A DNA stretch of 17,813 nt from Scenedesmus sp. ARA3 (GCA_004335835.1 RWJK01001754.1:70012-87824), one strand, 5' to 3'; shown: positions 6,801 through 14,726, counted from the first letter of the stretch. The notes: generated from the sequence alone by a model not told the origin. Translations and numbers: made by a program.

Positions 6801-9800
6801 TGTGCATGTGTAGTGGAAATGAGCTACGCGACCTGGCAGCAGATATTATAGCACTCACAGGATGACTGCCACATGCAAGCAGCAGAGCGCTGGCGCCCTC
6901 TGTTCAGATCAAAGGGTGTCAATCTGGGTATATACCAAACATGTCGAGCGATTAATTGAATGACCAGGCCCCAGCAGTGCATGGACACCCGCCCCAAGTA
7001 CCCAAGGCAACAACACGCACTGAGACAAGCACTGCCGGCTGCGGCCTAACAAACATAACAGACTCCCCACCAGCGAGGGCACTTTGAAATCCGGCGGCAG
7101 CTCTGCCAGGCTGCACAACTACTACATTACCACAAGCTGCAAACACATCCTAAAAGCAGCACTGCCGCCCGTGGCCTAACCAGCATACATCAAACTCACC
7201 ACCATTGAGGGCACTTTGAAGTCCGGCAGCAGCTCCGCCAGGCTCCTCAGTGCAACACAGTACAACATGGGCAAACACACTGCTCCTGCCTGTGGCCCCA
7301 CTCACCACAAGCGAGGGCACTTTGAAGTCTGGCAGCAGCTCCGCCAGGCTCCTCAGCTTCACCTCAGGCAGACGCACAGTGACCACAGGCATGGAAAACT
7401 GCTTGGCCACCACCCACTGCGTGAGGGCATCTGCGAAGCTCATGTTGGACAGGGAGGGCAGCTTGGGCATGTGCGGCACGCCGAAGGACTCCGCCAGCTC
7501 GCCCAGGTTGGAGATGGTCAGCTGCGGCAACAGCAGACCAAAGTTGAACAGCAGCGGCAACAGTGTGAACGAGAGGCACAGCAGCAGCAGCAGCACGCCA
7601 AAGGACTCCGCCAGCTCGCCCAGGTTGGAGATGATCAGCTGCGGCAGCAGCAGAAGTTTATAAAGAACAGCAGCAGACGAGCTAGGGTTGGGCTAGCCTT
7701 GACGGCAGCTTGGGCATTTGGGGCACACCAAAGGACTCTGCCAGCTCGTCCATGTTGGAGATGATAAGCTGCAGATGTGAAACAGGCAGCAGAAAACTGT
7801 AACCATGTGAGCAAAGACACAGTAGCAATGGCGAAGGACTCTGCCAGCTCGCCCAGGTTGGAGATGGTCAACTGCAGCAGAAACACACGAAAGGAGAACA
7901 GCAGCAGCAAACATATCAGGGTTTGGGCTGCAAGACTGCTGTTGACACACCAAAAGACTCTGCCAGCTCGCCCAGGTTGGGGATGTTACTGCAATACTGC
8001 ACCGCTGGAAGCTGGCTTGGACACTGGTATAAACCTCGGACCCTCGGGTACGGTAGGGATGGTAGGAGGCGTGGAGGCGCATGGGGCATTGATTGGTATG
8101 GACCATCGCCGCGCGCTGCACCACTCCCGCCCCTTCTCACCTCTGGCAGCGTGACCTGCGAGGTCGTGACGCTGATGTTGACACTCGGAATCTTGGGCGT
8201 CATAAGTGTAGGCAGCGCCGTCAGATCCGGCAGCAAGTTCAGCACGCGCTGCAGTGTGCGGTTGCCGATCGGGATCGTGAACACCGGCAGGCTGAAGTTC
8301 GCGGGGAGCTTCATGAGAGGGGCCGAGATCTTGGGAACTACGATCGAGGGCAGCGTGAAGTTCGGTAGGAGGCTCCTGAGCTGCAGGGTTTGGGGTTCTT
8401 CGATTGTCAGTGTTGGCATGGGCGCGTCGGCGAGGTTTGCCGCCACCCACTGTGCCAGCACGTCAGGCAGGCTCATGTTGATCAGGCCGCGGTCGATCCT
8501 GCAGCAGCAGCAGCAGCGGCAGCAAGTAGGAGCATTAATTGACAGCCAGGAGCACCTAAGCAGCAGCAGAAGCGCAACGATAGCCACTGTCTGTTCGTCA
8601 CTTTGTGTTTGTGCGGCGTTCTGGAGCAGCGCCACACTGCAACCCCAACGTGGCTGCATGACGCCAACGACGCCTGCTACGCCAAAGTCAAAGGCTGCCA
8701 AGGCCTTGACAGGGACCCTAGCAGGAAGTCGATTAGCTAATGACAACAAGTACAACTACGCCAATCAGCCTACTAAGAATCAGTAAAACAAGCCTGGTTC
8801 GGCCTAGTGAGCACACATGGGATGCCCAAGAAGCTAGCTGCCACCACCAGCTGCAGACGAGAGACAGCCCCTGCACACTGTCTGCGAGGCTTTGCCGCAT
8901 CGGGACTCACCCGGGGTACTGCGGCAGCGTGGGGAACTGGCAGCACACACAGACAGCTTGCAGTACCCTGTTATTTAAATTGTCATAACAAGTCCCACCG
9001 GCGCTCACCAGGGGTACTGCGGCAGCGTTGGGAACTTGGGTGGGATGATGGTCAGGCTGGCTCCCAAACATGCAGCACCCTGTTATTTAAATTGTCATAA
9101 CAATTCCCACCGCCGCTCACCAGGGGTACTGCGGCAGCGTGGGGTAATTTGGCGGGATGATGGTCAGGCCTGGCGCCCAAACATACTGTACCCTGTTATA
9201 TCAATTGTCATAACAAAACCCTAAGCCCCACGGGCGCTCACCAGGGGTACTGTGGCAGCGTGGGGAACTTGGGCGGGATGATGGTCAGGCTTGCCCCCAG
9301 GGGCAGGTCCAGGGTGATGGAGCCATCCTTGGTGCCCAGCCCGCTGATGCAGTCGCACACCTGTTATCAGCAAACATGGAAAAAGAGCTGCTGAATGCCA
9401 GCAAAAGAGAGCATGTTGTAAAACATGTTCATGGAGCCGTCCTTGGTGCCCAGTCTGCTGATGCAGTCGCACACCTGTTATCGGTGTGTCAATACAGCAG
9501 ACACGAGGTGTGAGGTTGAGGGCGTGGCACAGATGACGCAAGGCAGCAGGTGATGATGGAGCCGTCCTTGGTGCCCAGCCCGCTGATGCGATCACAAACT
9601 TGGTGCGGCAGAAAGTAAGAGGTCACACATGAGGCACACACCGCACAGTTTTAAAGCCAGCTTTGCAGCTGCTGCCGTCCGAGGTGCACAGCCCACTGAT
9701 GCATTGGCTGTTACGCACCTTCCAGGCCTTGGCCATGTACACACCACGCGCAGTGTAGTCTCCTAGAGGTACCAGATCCAGCACGGGGCCGCGGTGCTCA

Positions 9801-9806
9801 ATGCCT

Positions 9807-9844
<38 letters not shown>

Positions 9845-12800
9845 CAACACAGTGGCACACAGCCACGCACCAACAATGCAAAGCTGCAACACAGCAACAT
9901 CCGGCTACGGCAGCGAATCCCTGAAATCTGAAAATGAATCACAGCCATCCAAGCTGCGCCGGTGGCGACGTCATCAGCCAGTTCCATGATGCAAAGCGAG
10001 TCACAGCAGTCAACAGCCAGGCAAGGCAGGCTGCCAGCTCAGCACTCAAAAAGGTAGCCCAGGAAGTTCTTGCCAGAGCAAATTCAACCAACATTGCCAT
10101 GTTGCAAAGTGAGTCACAGCAGTCCACAGCAAGGCAGGCTGCCAGCTCAGCACTAAAAAAGGTAGTCCAGGAAGTTCTTGCCGGAGGCAATGTAACCAAG
10201 TCTGCCATGTTGCAAAGAGATCCACAGCAATGCACAGCAAGGCAGGCTGCCAGGCAGCAGCACTCACAGGGGTATCCCAGGAAGCTCTTGCCGGAGGCAT
10301 GCAGCTTGGCGGTGGCTCCCATGGACACCACCTTGCCTGCAGCAGCAGCAGCAGCAGCAGCAGCAAGATCAACAGGCAGCGGCAGCATTAGCAAACATTC
10401 AATCCTACTGCACAGGGCAGCTGCCCTCAAGACCCCACAGCCCCCCGGCAGCGGTACGCAGCAGCGCCCACAAATGCACGCAGCTATGCACTCAGCTGCA
10501 GCTCCCCCACACGCCCAGCCTACTGGTCCATGCTCAGCCCCACCTGCTGCTGTGCATCTTTCACTCACCTGTGCAGAAGCCGTCGAGGCCAAAGTTGGTG
10601 GTGGTGCAGTTGGGCCGGTGACAATACCACCACAACTCAAACACAGGTCAGGCTCGCTAACATTCGACGCGGTTGCAGTTCAGCTTGTGCGTGATGTGCC
10701 CCTGCCAACTTTCTGCGCAGCATGCAATCCTGTTGACTGCTGCTGCCAGCAGCACACTGCCTTTTCAACCCTGTGGCACCCGTTCAATATGACCCATGAT
10801 CAATCGCACTGGCTGCTGTTATGCTGATACAAAGGAAGATTCATCAGAAGATTCTCTCACCTGTGCAGAAGCCGTCGAGGCCGAAGTTGGTGGTGGTGCA
10901 GTTGGGGCGGTCCAGCTTGCAGGCCAGGTTGGTGCAGGGGTTGCCCAGCGTGGCATCAAGCAGCGGGTTGGGCATCAGGTTTGTGCCAAAGCACATCATT
11001 GTCGCCACATCTTTACCCATGCCATTCAACATGCAGCTGGAGGTGGCACAAGTGCCGTTTGCACAGTTGCCTCCTGGGTTGCACACTGCTGTGGTGGTGG
11101 TAGTGGCGGCAGTGAGTGTGGAAGTGGTGTATGTTGTGGCCGTGGGGGATGGGATCTTGTCAGTTGTGGTGGATGTGATGATGGTGGTGGTGTTGATGAC
11201 TGTGCTGCTGCTGGGGGCGTCTGACGGAGGCTTCTTTTGAGGACCTACGAAGAGGCTCTTGATCTTGCCTGGTGCTGAAGCAGGCTTTGGCGTTGCTGCT
11301 GGCTTTGCTGCTGGGGTAGCTGCTGGGGCAGCAGCAGCAGCTGTTGTGGTGGTGGCGGTAGCTGCTGCAGTAGGGGTCTCAGCAGGCGCTGTTGTTGTTG
11401 TTGCTGCTGTTGTAGTAACCACCACCTCCTCAACCTCAACGCTGGTGACGACTGCTGCCACAGGCGTCTCTGGTGCGCCTGCTGCTGCAGCTGCTGCGTT
11501 CATATCAGCTGCCATGGCAGCATCAGCCTCACCTTCAGCCACACCTGCCGCTGCAGGATCGGCAGGCCCTGCTGCTGCCGCTGGTACTAGTACTGCTGCT
11601 GTGGCGTTGACAGTGGCGCTCGCGCTGGCAGGGGCGACTGCCGCTGCACCGGCCGCCTCTGCGGGTGTGGCCTCACTCACTGTCACCTCAGCCTCCGCCG
11701 GCGTCGCTGCTGCTGCTGTTGCTGCTGCTGGGGTCTGCTTCTTCGAGCTGGTACGCACTGTTGCAGGGTCCCTCGCCTCTCCTAGCATCGCCTCAGCCAG
11801 CTGCTGCTTCTGCTCGCCCACACAACTCTTGCTGCTCCATACCAGCTGCAGCTGCTCCAGCTGACCGCTGCTGCCGCTGCTAGCTGGCGGCAGTGTGTAT
11901 GCTTTGAAGAAGGCCAGGAAGCCATCAGCCCACTCAGGCCGGCTGGTTTGCAGCGGCCCTGCGCTGTCAATGTCGCCCACTGCCAGCTGCCGCCCGCTGT
12001 TGGTCTCCAGGCTGAAGTAGGTGATGCAGCTGCGGCAGCAGCAGCAGCGGCAGCAGCAGCAGCAGCAGCAGCGGCAGGCAGCAGCAGCAGCAGCAGCGGC
12101 AGCAGACGTGAGTGGTCAGGGGCAGTCAGCAGGGCAGGTGTGAGCGCCCGCTGTTGGTCTCCAGAATGAAGTAGGTCATGCAGCTGCGGTGGCAGCAGCA
12201 GCAGCAGCAACAGCAGAGATTGGTGGTCAGAACAATTGGCAGGGCAGGTGTGTGCGCCCCTTGTCGGTCCTATCCCATTGCCTCACCTGCCAAACTTGTA
12301 CTGCGCCTTGACGACATACTCATCCTTGGACAGCTTGATGTCCAGGCTGGGCAGCGGCACCCCATCAGCCTGCTTCTCCACGCCCAGGCGGCGTGCATTA
12401 GCGGCCTGCCAGCCGTAGGTTGCTTTCAGGCCCAGTAGGCAGCCGCTCTCTGGATCCACGTACACATTTATCTTGGTGATGTTGCCGTGCGTCTTCCAAG
12501 AGCTCTCCTGCAGGTGCACAACAGACGGAAGCAGTTATTTGGTAAGGAGCAGCATGACCCTGGGTCTACGTACACGTTGATATGGGGATGTTGCCATGCG
12601 TCGTCCAGGAGCTCTCCTGCCGGTGCGTATTGCCCTTGTGGTGCCAATCTACAAACTGACACCTGCCTCAACACAGCCCCACAACAGTGGGTAGTAGTTT
12701 CCTTGCTGGTTGGTCTGCAACTCCCAGCGGGATGTCAAAGGTACCAGAGCCATAACGGTTGCTGCAACTGGCTAACAGCAGCACTACAAGTAGCAAGGAT

Positions 12801-13306
12801 TATATGCAGTTCAAAAGCTGTGTCTATCTATGAAACTGCCTGCGCAGCCGCACCTGGATGTACAGCGGGTTTCCAGGCGACCATGGTGAGCCAAACATGA
12901 CGCTGCTGCTCTCACAGGCCGAGTTGGCTGCAGCAGGGCAGCCATGCAGCCGGCAGACAGTCAGGCACATCAAGACGCATGCAACGGTACTGGTAGCGTC
13001 TATCATTGAAGTCTGGATGGGTGTGCAGCTGCAGGATGCGCTGCTGGCATGGCGTCGGCTGGCATGGTAGCTGTTGCCTGATGGTGGTGCCACCACCAGA
13101 GCTGCTGCAGCACTGCTGCTGCTGCTGCTGTCCATTCTGCTGCTGCTGCTGGCGCTAGTACTGCTTCTGCTGCTGTAGTCGACTAACAATGTATTTCGTT
13201 GTCCCTTTGGCGTTGGGAGTAGCACTCTCGTCAGCAAGGGCGCACCTGCTGCTACCGAAACCAAGCCTAGGACTGCAACCACTCCAAGCAGCTGCCTGAG
13301 AACCAT
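4282..13306 (-). CDS. Gene A: large secreted multidomain protein with jacalin-like lectin, Cys-rich and Leu/Pro repeat regions
   Basis: Twelve exons on the minus strand: 13306-13246, 12927-12854, 12507-12287, 12029-10861, 10336-10268, 9804-9719, 9360-9242, 8498-8141, 7521-7306, 6760-6227, 5827-5501 and 5013-4282. The sum is 3,966 nt, 1,321 residues plus TGA, and every phase matches. Layout: signal peptide (1-20); jacalin-like domain (about 21-184); Thr/Ala/Pro linker (about 185-430); Cys-rich domain (about 434-600); Leu/Pro-rich repeats with QWV and LLP motifs (about 600-1130); Thr/Ala/Pro tail ending in FLAIFNP. There is no transmembrane segment after the signal peptide. At least 13 NxS/T sequons lie after residue 600. 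It is probably a secreted or wall glycoprotein; function is inferred only. ATG 13306 has a good context (G at -3, G at +4) and gives the same 61-nt first exon as gene C; in-frame ATGs at 13330 and 13345 are alternatives. Intron 1 may be coding (see findings). Confidence 0.78.
5021..5038 (-). repeat. (CTG)6 tract before gene A exon 12
   Basis: Six CAG units on the plus strand, CTG in the gene sense, a few bases upstream of the CCGCCAG acceptor of exon 12. Confidence 0.85.
5229..5648 (-). repeat. Duplicated 3' half of gene A exon 11
   Basis: A copy at 5229-5388 matches 5492-5648 (about 262 bp apart), including the GTGAGT donor and the LPALLV - LPTVVVPDSM coding part. The copy has changes such as a stop-creating difference near 5310. 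A third short fragment of the same end lies at 5407-5434. It fills most of intron 11. Confidence 0.85.
5501..5827 (-). CDS. Gene A exon 11: Leu/Pro repeat region with AQWI motif
   Basis: Phase 0 to 0, 109 codons, acceptor TGTTAG, donor GTGAGT. It encodes RPFDFDLSAFTKLVTTNP, VPNVMAQWIAGIV, VPLPQLTVQDVDEVALKALL and LPSLPALLVVNMSTPYF, another diverged QW - LPxLTV - LLP module. The 5' end is copied upstream (5893-5963) and the 3' end downstream (5229-5388). Confidence 0.75.
5758..5963 (-). repeat. Duplicated 5' end of gene A exon 11
   Basis: The exon start (5758-5832) recurs at 5891-5963, about 132 bp away, with its own CCCTAG acceptor and encoded ADIHALPFDFNISAFTKLV against AKHLSRPFDFDLSAFTKLV. 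The copy keeps an open reading frame through TTN. Confidence 0.85.
6109..6280 (-). repeat. Duplicated 3' end of gene A exon 10
   Basis: The segment 6109-6170 repeats 6219-6280 (about 110 bp apart), with a GTAAGG donor in place of GTGAGC. The sense peptide DISQWPKLIDQWK is recognisable in both copies. Confidence 0.82.
6227..6760 (-). CDS. Gene A exon 10: Leu/Pro repeat region
   Basis: A 178-codon exon, phase 0 to 0. The acceptor lies at the end of a 12-unit CTG tract (sense). It encodes VPNISMPLLRLPKPFP, LRNITIPKIEEIAIEVG, NFSLPSIKIPDINLPQMP and MPDIAADISQWPKLIDQWK. Five NxS/T sequons are present. Repeated LPxIxIPxI strings suggest a regular beta structure. No known family was recognised. Confidence 0.78.
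6764..6799 (-). repeat. (CTG)12 tract before gene A exon 10
   Basis: Twelve CAG units on the plus strand, CTG in the gene sense, running straight into the CTGCAG acceptor of exon 10. Confidence 0.9.
7030..7356 (-). repeat. Three copies of the 3' end of gene A exon 9
   Basis: Copies at 7301-7356 (the exon), 7195-7250 and 7063-7112 each read LLPDFKVPSLV-like peptides in sense. The second has a GTGAG donor (GGTGAGTTTG context) and the third has GTGGGG. They are spaced about 106-132 bp and occupy intron 9. Confidence 0.85.
7306..7521 (-). CDS. Gene A exon 9: Leu/Pro repeat module 2
   Basis: It encodes LTISNLGELAESFGVPHMP, then ADALTQWVVA, VVTVRLPEVKLRSL and LLPDFKVPSLV. The pattern QWV - TV/TI - LRSL - LLPxFxxPS is shared with exon 8. 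Phase 0 on both sides, so the module could be skipped or duplicated without a frameshift. Its 5' end occurs in four more copies and its 3' end in two more copies in the neighbouring introns. Confidence 0.75.
7479..7993 (-). repeat. Five copies of the 5' end of gene A exon 9
   Basis: The exon start encoding LTISNLGELAESFG recurs at 7595-7648, 7700-7774, 7829-7878 and 7945-7993, in addition to the exon itself (7479-7529). The first three extra copies keep an AG acceptor in place; the last has lost it. Together they make up most of intron 8. Confidence 0.88.
8141..8498 (-). CDS. Gene A exon 8: Leu/Pro repeat module 1
   Basis: It starts after a CTGCAG acceptor preceded by CAG units on the plus strand and ends with QVTLPE at a GTGAGA donor, phase 2 to 0. 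It carries LPDVLAQWVA, MPTLTIEE, LRSLLPNFTLPSIVVPKI and LLPDLTALPTLMTPKI. Five NxS/T sequons are present. The family is not recognised. Alternating hydrophobic/Pro residues suggest short beta strands. Confidence 0.75.
8502..8516 (-). repeat. (CTG)5 tract before gene A exon 8
   Basis: Five CAG units on the plus strand, followed by further CGG/CAG units, CTG in the gene sense, directly upstream of the exon 8 acceptor. Confidence 0.85.
8900..9300 (-). repeat. Four copies of the 3' end of gene A exon 7
   Basis: Donor positions are near 8910, 9008, 9120 and 9241 (spacing about 98-121 bp). The sense reading PKFPTLPQYP before GTGAGC is preserved in most copies. Between copies lies an AT-rich block (TTATTTAAATTGTCATAACA on the plus strand, near 8969, 9081 and 9193) whose sense strand ends in TAACAG, an acceptor-like sequence. 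Confidence 0.9.
9242..9360 (-). CDS. Gene A exon 7: VCDCISGLGTKDGS segment
   Basis: It runs from a GATAACAG acceptor to a GTGAGC donor, phase 0 to 2. It encodes VCDCISGLGTKDGS, then LDLPLGASLTIIPPKFPTL, ending PQYP plus a split Trp codon. Both ends of this exon are repeated in the flanking introns: the 5' end twice more at 9430-9603 and the 3' end three more times at 8900-9160. Confidence 0.7.
9317..9603 (-). repeat. Three copies of the 5' end of gene A exon 7
   Basis: The exon start (9317-9366) recurs at 9430-9483 and 9555-9603 with VCDCISxLGTKDGS-like sense peptides. The middle copy keeps the GATAACAG acceptor. A more distant relative at 9670-9720 reads QCISGLCTSDGSSC. Confidence 0.88.
9719..9804 (-). 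CDS. Gene A exon 6: IEHRGPVLDLV segment
   Basis: It follows (CTG)12 and a TGTAG acceptor and encodes IEHRGPVLDLVPLGDYTARG and MAKAWK, ending in phase 0 at GTGCGT. The reading frame stays open past this donor into a Cys-bearing segment (CISGLC...SSCKAGF) that resembles exon 7, so retention of the intron would give a different Cys-rich end with a stop at about 9623. Confidence 0.65.
9808..9843 (-). repeat. (CTG)12 tract before gene A exon 6
   Basis: Twelve CAG units on the plus strand, CTG in the gene sense, ending three bases before the TGTAG acceptor's exon boundary. Confidence 0.9.
10013..10336 (-). repeat. 108-bp tandem repeat derived from gene A exon 5 end
   Basis: Units begin at 10021, 10129 and 10237, exactly 108 bp apart. 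On the minus strand each contains GGCAAGA(A/G)CTTCCTGG and the exon end. The two outer copies have CCTTTTTTAG or CCTTTTTGAG in place of the CCCCTGTGAG donor, so the GT is lost and they are probably dead. The length is a multiple of three, which creates a spurious repetitive frame on the plus strand. Confidence 0.9.
10268..10336 (-). CDS. Gene A exon 5: GATAKLH segment
   Basis: A short exon directly after (CTG)8-CAG (sense). It encodes GKVVSMGATAKLHASGKSF and ends GYP in phase 1 at a GTGAGT donor; the split codon with exon 6 restores Cys (YPC). Gene C has three related copies at 17555-17813. Two decayed copies of its 3' end lie downstream in a 108-bp array. Confidence 0.75.
10340..10363 (-). 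repeat. (CTG)8 tract before gene A exon 5
   Basis: Eight CAG units on the plus strand, CTG in the gene sense, leading into the CTGCAG acceptor of exon 5. Confidence 0.9.
10564..10618 (-). repeat. Second copy of the Cys-rich end of gene A exon 4
   Basis: This 55-bp block repeats 10855-10911 (about 292 bp away): NCTTTNFGLDGFCTG and a GTGAG donor in sense, with one or two base changes. It lies in intron 4. The rest of that intron shows no recognisable content. Confidence 0.85.
10861..12029 (-). CDS. Gene A exon 4: end of lectin domain, Thr/Ala linker, Cys-rich domain
   Basis: The largest exon (1,169 nt). It opens with CITYFSLETNSGRQLAVGD, closes the lectin domain with GFLAFFKA and LQLVW, and continues as about 250 residues of Ala, Thr, Val and Pro with repeated TTT runs, likely an O-glycosylated mucin-like stalk. 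It ends with the Cys-rich motifs NCANGTCATSSC, GMGKDV, MMCFGTN and CTNLACKLDRPNC and an FCTG donor (GTGAGA), phase 1. An 81-nt stretch (10895-10975) is identical to gene B 193-273. Confidence 0.85.
11990..12270 (-). repeat. Repeats of gene A exon 4 start in intron 3, with mixed CAG/CGG tract
   Basis: The exon start (11990-12040) recurs at 12147-12198 (CMTYFILETNSG in sense), with the same CCGCAG acceptor. A fragment at 12222-12270 repeats the flanking bases. An interrupted CAG/CGG tract at about 12033-12106 precedes the real acceptor and acts as its pyrimidine-rich (CTG/CCG) tract in sense. Confidence 0.82.
12287..12507 (-). CDS. Gene A exon 3: central jacalin-like strands
   Basis: It encodes SSWKTHGNITKINVYV, GLKATYGW and KDEYVVKAQYKFG, and ends in phase 2 at a GTGAGG donor. 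The acceptor is CACCTGCAG. The strands align one for one with those of genes B and C. A degraded second copy of the 5' part lies upstream in intron 2. Confidence 0.78.
12451..12625 (-). repeat. Degraded copy of gene A exon 3 start in intron 2
   Basis: The segment 12561-12625 repeats 12451-12516: in sense both carry CAGGAGAGCTC/GGAGAGCTC, the GCATGGCAACATC block and the GTACGTAGACCC coding bases for VYVDP. The copy has small deletions that break the frame, and its acceptor has changed from CTGCAG to CGGCAG. Confidence 0.8.
12854..12927 (-). CDS. Gene A exon 2: start of jacalin-like domain
   Basis: A short exon between a CTGCTGCAG acceptor and a GTGCGG donor, phase 1 to 0. It encodes NSACESSSVMFGSPW and ends LYIQ. 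The FGSPW motif matches FFGVPW in gene B and FFGAPW in gene C. Confidence 0.7.
12928..13245 (-). other. Gene A intron 1, possibly retained as coding sequence
   Basis: This 318-nt segment (106 codons) is free of stops in the frame that joins exon 1 to exon 2. Translated, it is Ser-rich (SSSTSASSSSRMDSSSSSS) and then Cys-bearing. Its GTGCGC donor and CTGCAG acceptor would allow removal. Its CTG runs are on the plus strand (13113-13130, 13137-13151), opposite to the intronic tracts elsewhere in gene A but the same orientation as coding Ser/Ala runs in its exons. Confidence 0.5.
13246..13306 (-). CDS. Gene A exon 1: signal peptide
   Basis: It encodes MVLRQLLGVVAVLGLVSVAA, a hydrophobic secretory signal, and ends in phase 1 at a GTGCGC donor. 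Length (61 nt) and phase equal those of gene C exon 1. The frame stays open into the following 318 nt, so the donor may not always be used. Confidence 0.72.
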
Positions 13307-13813
13307 GCCGCCCTGCAGCAGCACAAACATCGATCTTGATAGCATTAAAGTGGTTCGCTACATTAAAGCGTACACGCAGCATGGGATGCACTTCCGGCCT
13401 GATCGGCAGTACGTTTTTGTACGCGCTGTGTGCAAGCAAGGATATCTCCGGCTAACAAAGGCATAAACCACTGTTTCACCATCGAAAACATATGCTCCTT
13501 GCCTGTGCGCTGGCTCTAGGCCTCGATGCGCCGAAGAGGTCCCAAGCTTCAGTCCGTTTGTGCTGTCCTTGAAGCCTGTCTCTGTCTGCTAACCATAAAA
13601 GCATGTAATTGTCAAGGATTATAGAGTTGCTTTGAGCAGTGAACGTGTGTCAGCGTCCTTGTACGAAGTGAAGAACAACGTCGGGTGTTTCTTTTGGCAC
13701 CCGTTCGGTGCAAGTAGGTGTTGATGCACTGATTTGGCTTGGGTGTATGACAACAGTCTGTAATGGGTCCGATGCCCCGCAGCGGTCTGGTGCGGTCCGC
13801 ACAAAACCGCCAG

Positions 13814-13859
13814 TGAGTCAGCTGACCTGGTGGTCCACCAGTCACTCCACTGAGTGGAG
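13814..13859. promoter_or_regulatory. Palindrome cluster upstream of gene A
   Basis: Contiguous small palindromes: TGAGTCA (13814-13820, AP-1-like bZIP site), GTCAGCTGAC (13817-13826), CTGGTGG-T-CCACCAG (13827-13841) and CTCCACT-G-AGTGGAG (13845-13859). They lie about 510-550 bp upstream of gene A and 870-910 bp upstream of gene C. Function is not known. Confidence 0.5.
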
Positions 13860-14423
13860 AAGTGAGGTGTGCACGCCATAGCCCTGATGAAGCGTGCTGC
13901 ACGTATGACTATATTCAAAAGTAGTTCAATGCATATGCTGTGTTCCATGTTTCTGGTGTTCTGTGCTGTGCATTGCTCAGCAGCTGTATGGGGTTGAGTG
14001 TATCTTTGACACAAAAGCCTCCAGGGAGCCCACAGCGTGTGTGTAAGTATTTCTAATCGTCGCCTTGGTGTCGCACAAAAATTGTTTGGCCATAGTGCTA
14101 CTAAGGGTTGCCGCCAGGTTGCCTGCTTTGACCAATCATTGCTGCTGCAGTGCTGCTGCCAGCATGGAGCATGCATCACAAACAGCATGACAACATCAAA
14201 GCCACGAGCTATATGCTGTATGCTGCGTCGTATATGTTTTTCAGGGATGTCCAGGCACTGCATGGATCAAACGGAGTCGTTCAAGCCATCCACGATTGCT
14301 GGCGGGCGTGCATGTTGGAGGTCTTCAAGCTATGTCCTGCTGAACCTTTTCACCATGCTGCATCTGATAACACCATTTGAAAACTCGGTTTACGACATTC
14401 GGCACGCGAACTTGCATTCGAGT

Positions 14424-14440
14424 ACTACTCGACGAGTAGT
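14424..14440. promoter_or_regulatory. Inverted repeat upstream of gene C
   Basis: ACTACTCG-A-CGAGTAGT, two perfect 8-bp arms around one base, about 290 bp upstream of the gene C start. It could be a dimeric factor site. Confidence 0.4.
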
Positions 14441-14726
14441 GCCACTTGCTGCGAAGCTGACAGTTGTACCGCCGGTGTCAGCCGGAGTGACAATGCTGCA
14501 GCCTGACCTACAGGTCACTTCCGTGTTGCTCTCACTCATTACTGATGATCCGATGTCTGCTTGCGTTGAAACTGGCCTCATTTTGAGGCATTCCGGCAAG
14601 TGATTGACCAACGGTTTGAGACTGCTTGGTCTGACTGGCGCAATACGCTCGACATACAAGCAACATCCAGAAGTTTAAGTTTTGAATCAATTTCACCCCC
14701 TTGAGGTCACGCGTAACTGTGTCACG

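Larger units (their letters stand above)
13307..14726. promoter_or_regulatory. Divergent promoter region between genes A and C
   Basis: About 1.4 kb between the two start codons, of lower GC than the exons. It must contain both promoters. No coding sequence with family resemblance is visible; open frames of up to 214 codons look like chance. It holds a palindrome cluster at 13814-13859 and another palindrome at 14424-14440. No confident TATA box was seen for either gene. Confidence 0.55.

Noticed and set aside
9934..10827. Plus-strand frame of 297 codons with 36-residue repeats (ARQAASSALKKV...)
   Set aside because: It is the antisense reading of the 108-bp array derived from gene A exon 5; 108 is a multiple of three, so the frame stays open by construction.
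11259..11864. Plus-strand Ala/Val-rich frame of 201 codons
   Set aside because: Antisense shadow of the Thr/Ala linker in gene A exon 4.
14037..14603. Plus-strand frame of 188 codons in the divergent promoter
   Set aside because: No family resemblance, no good start context and no splice partners; overlapping open frames on the minus strand look equally likely, so chance is the best explanation.
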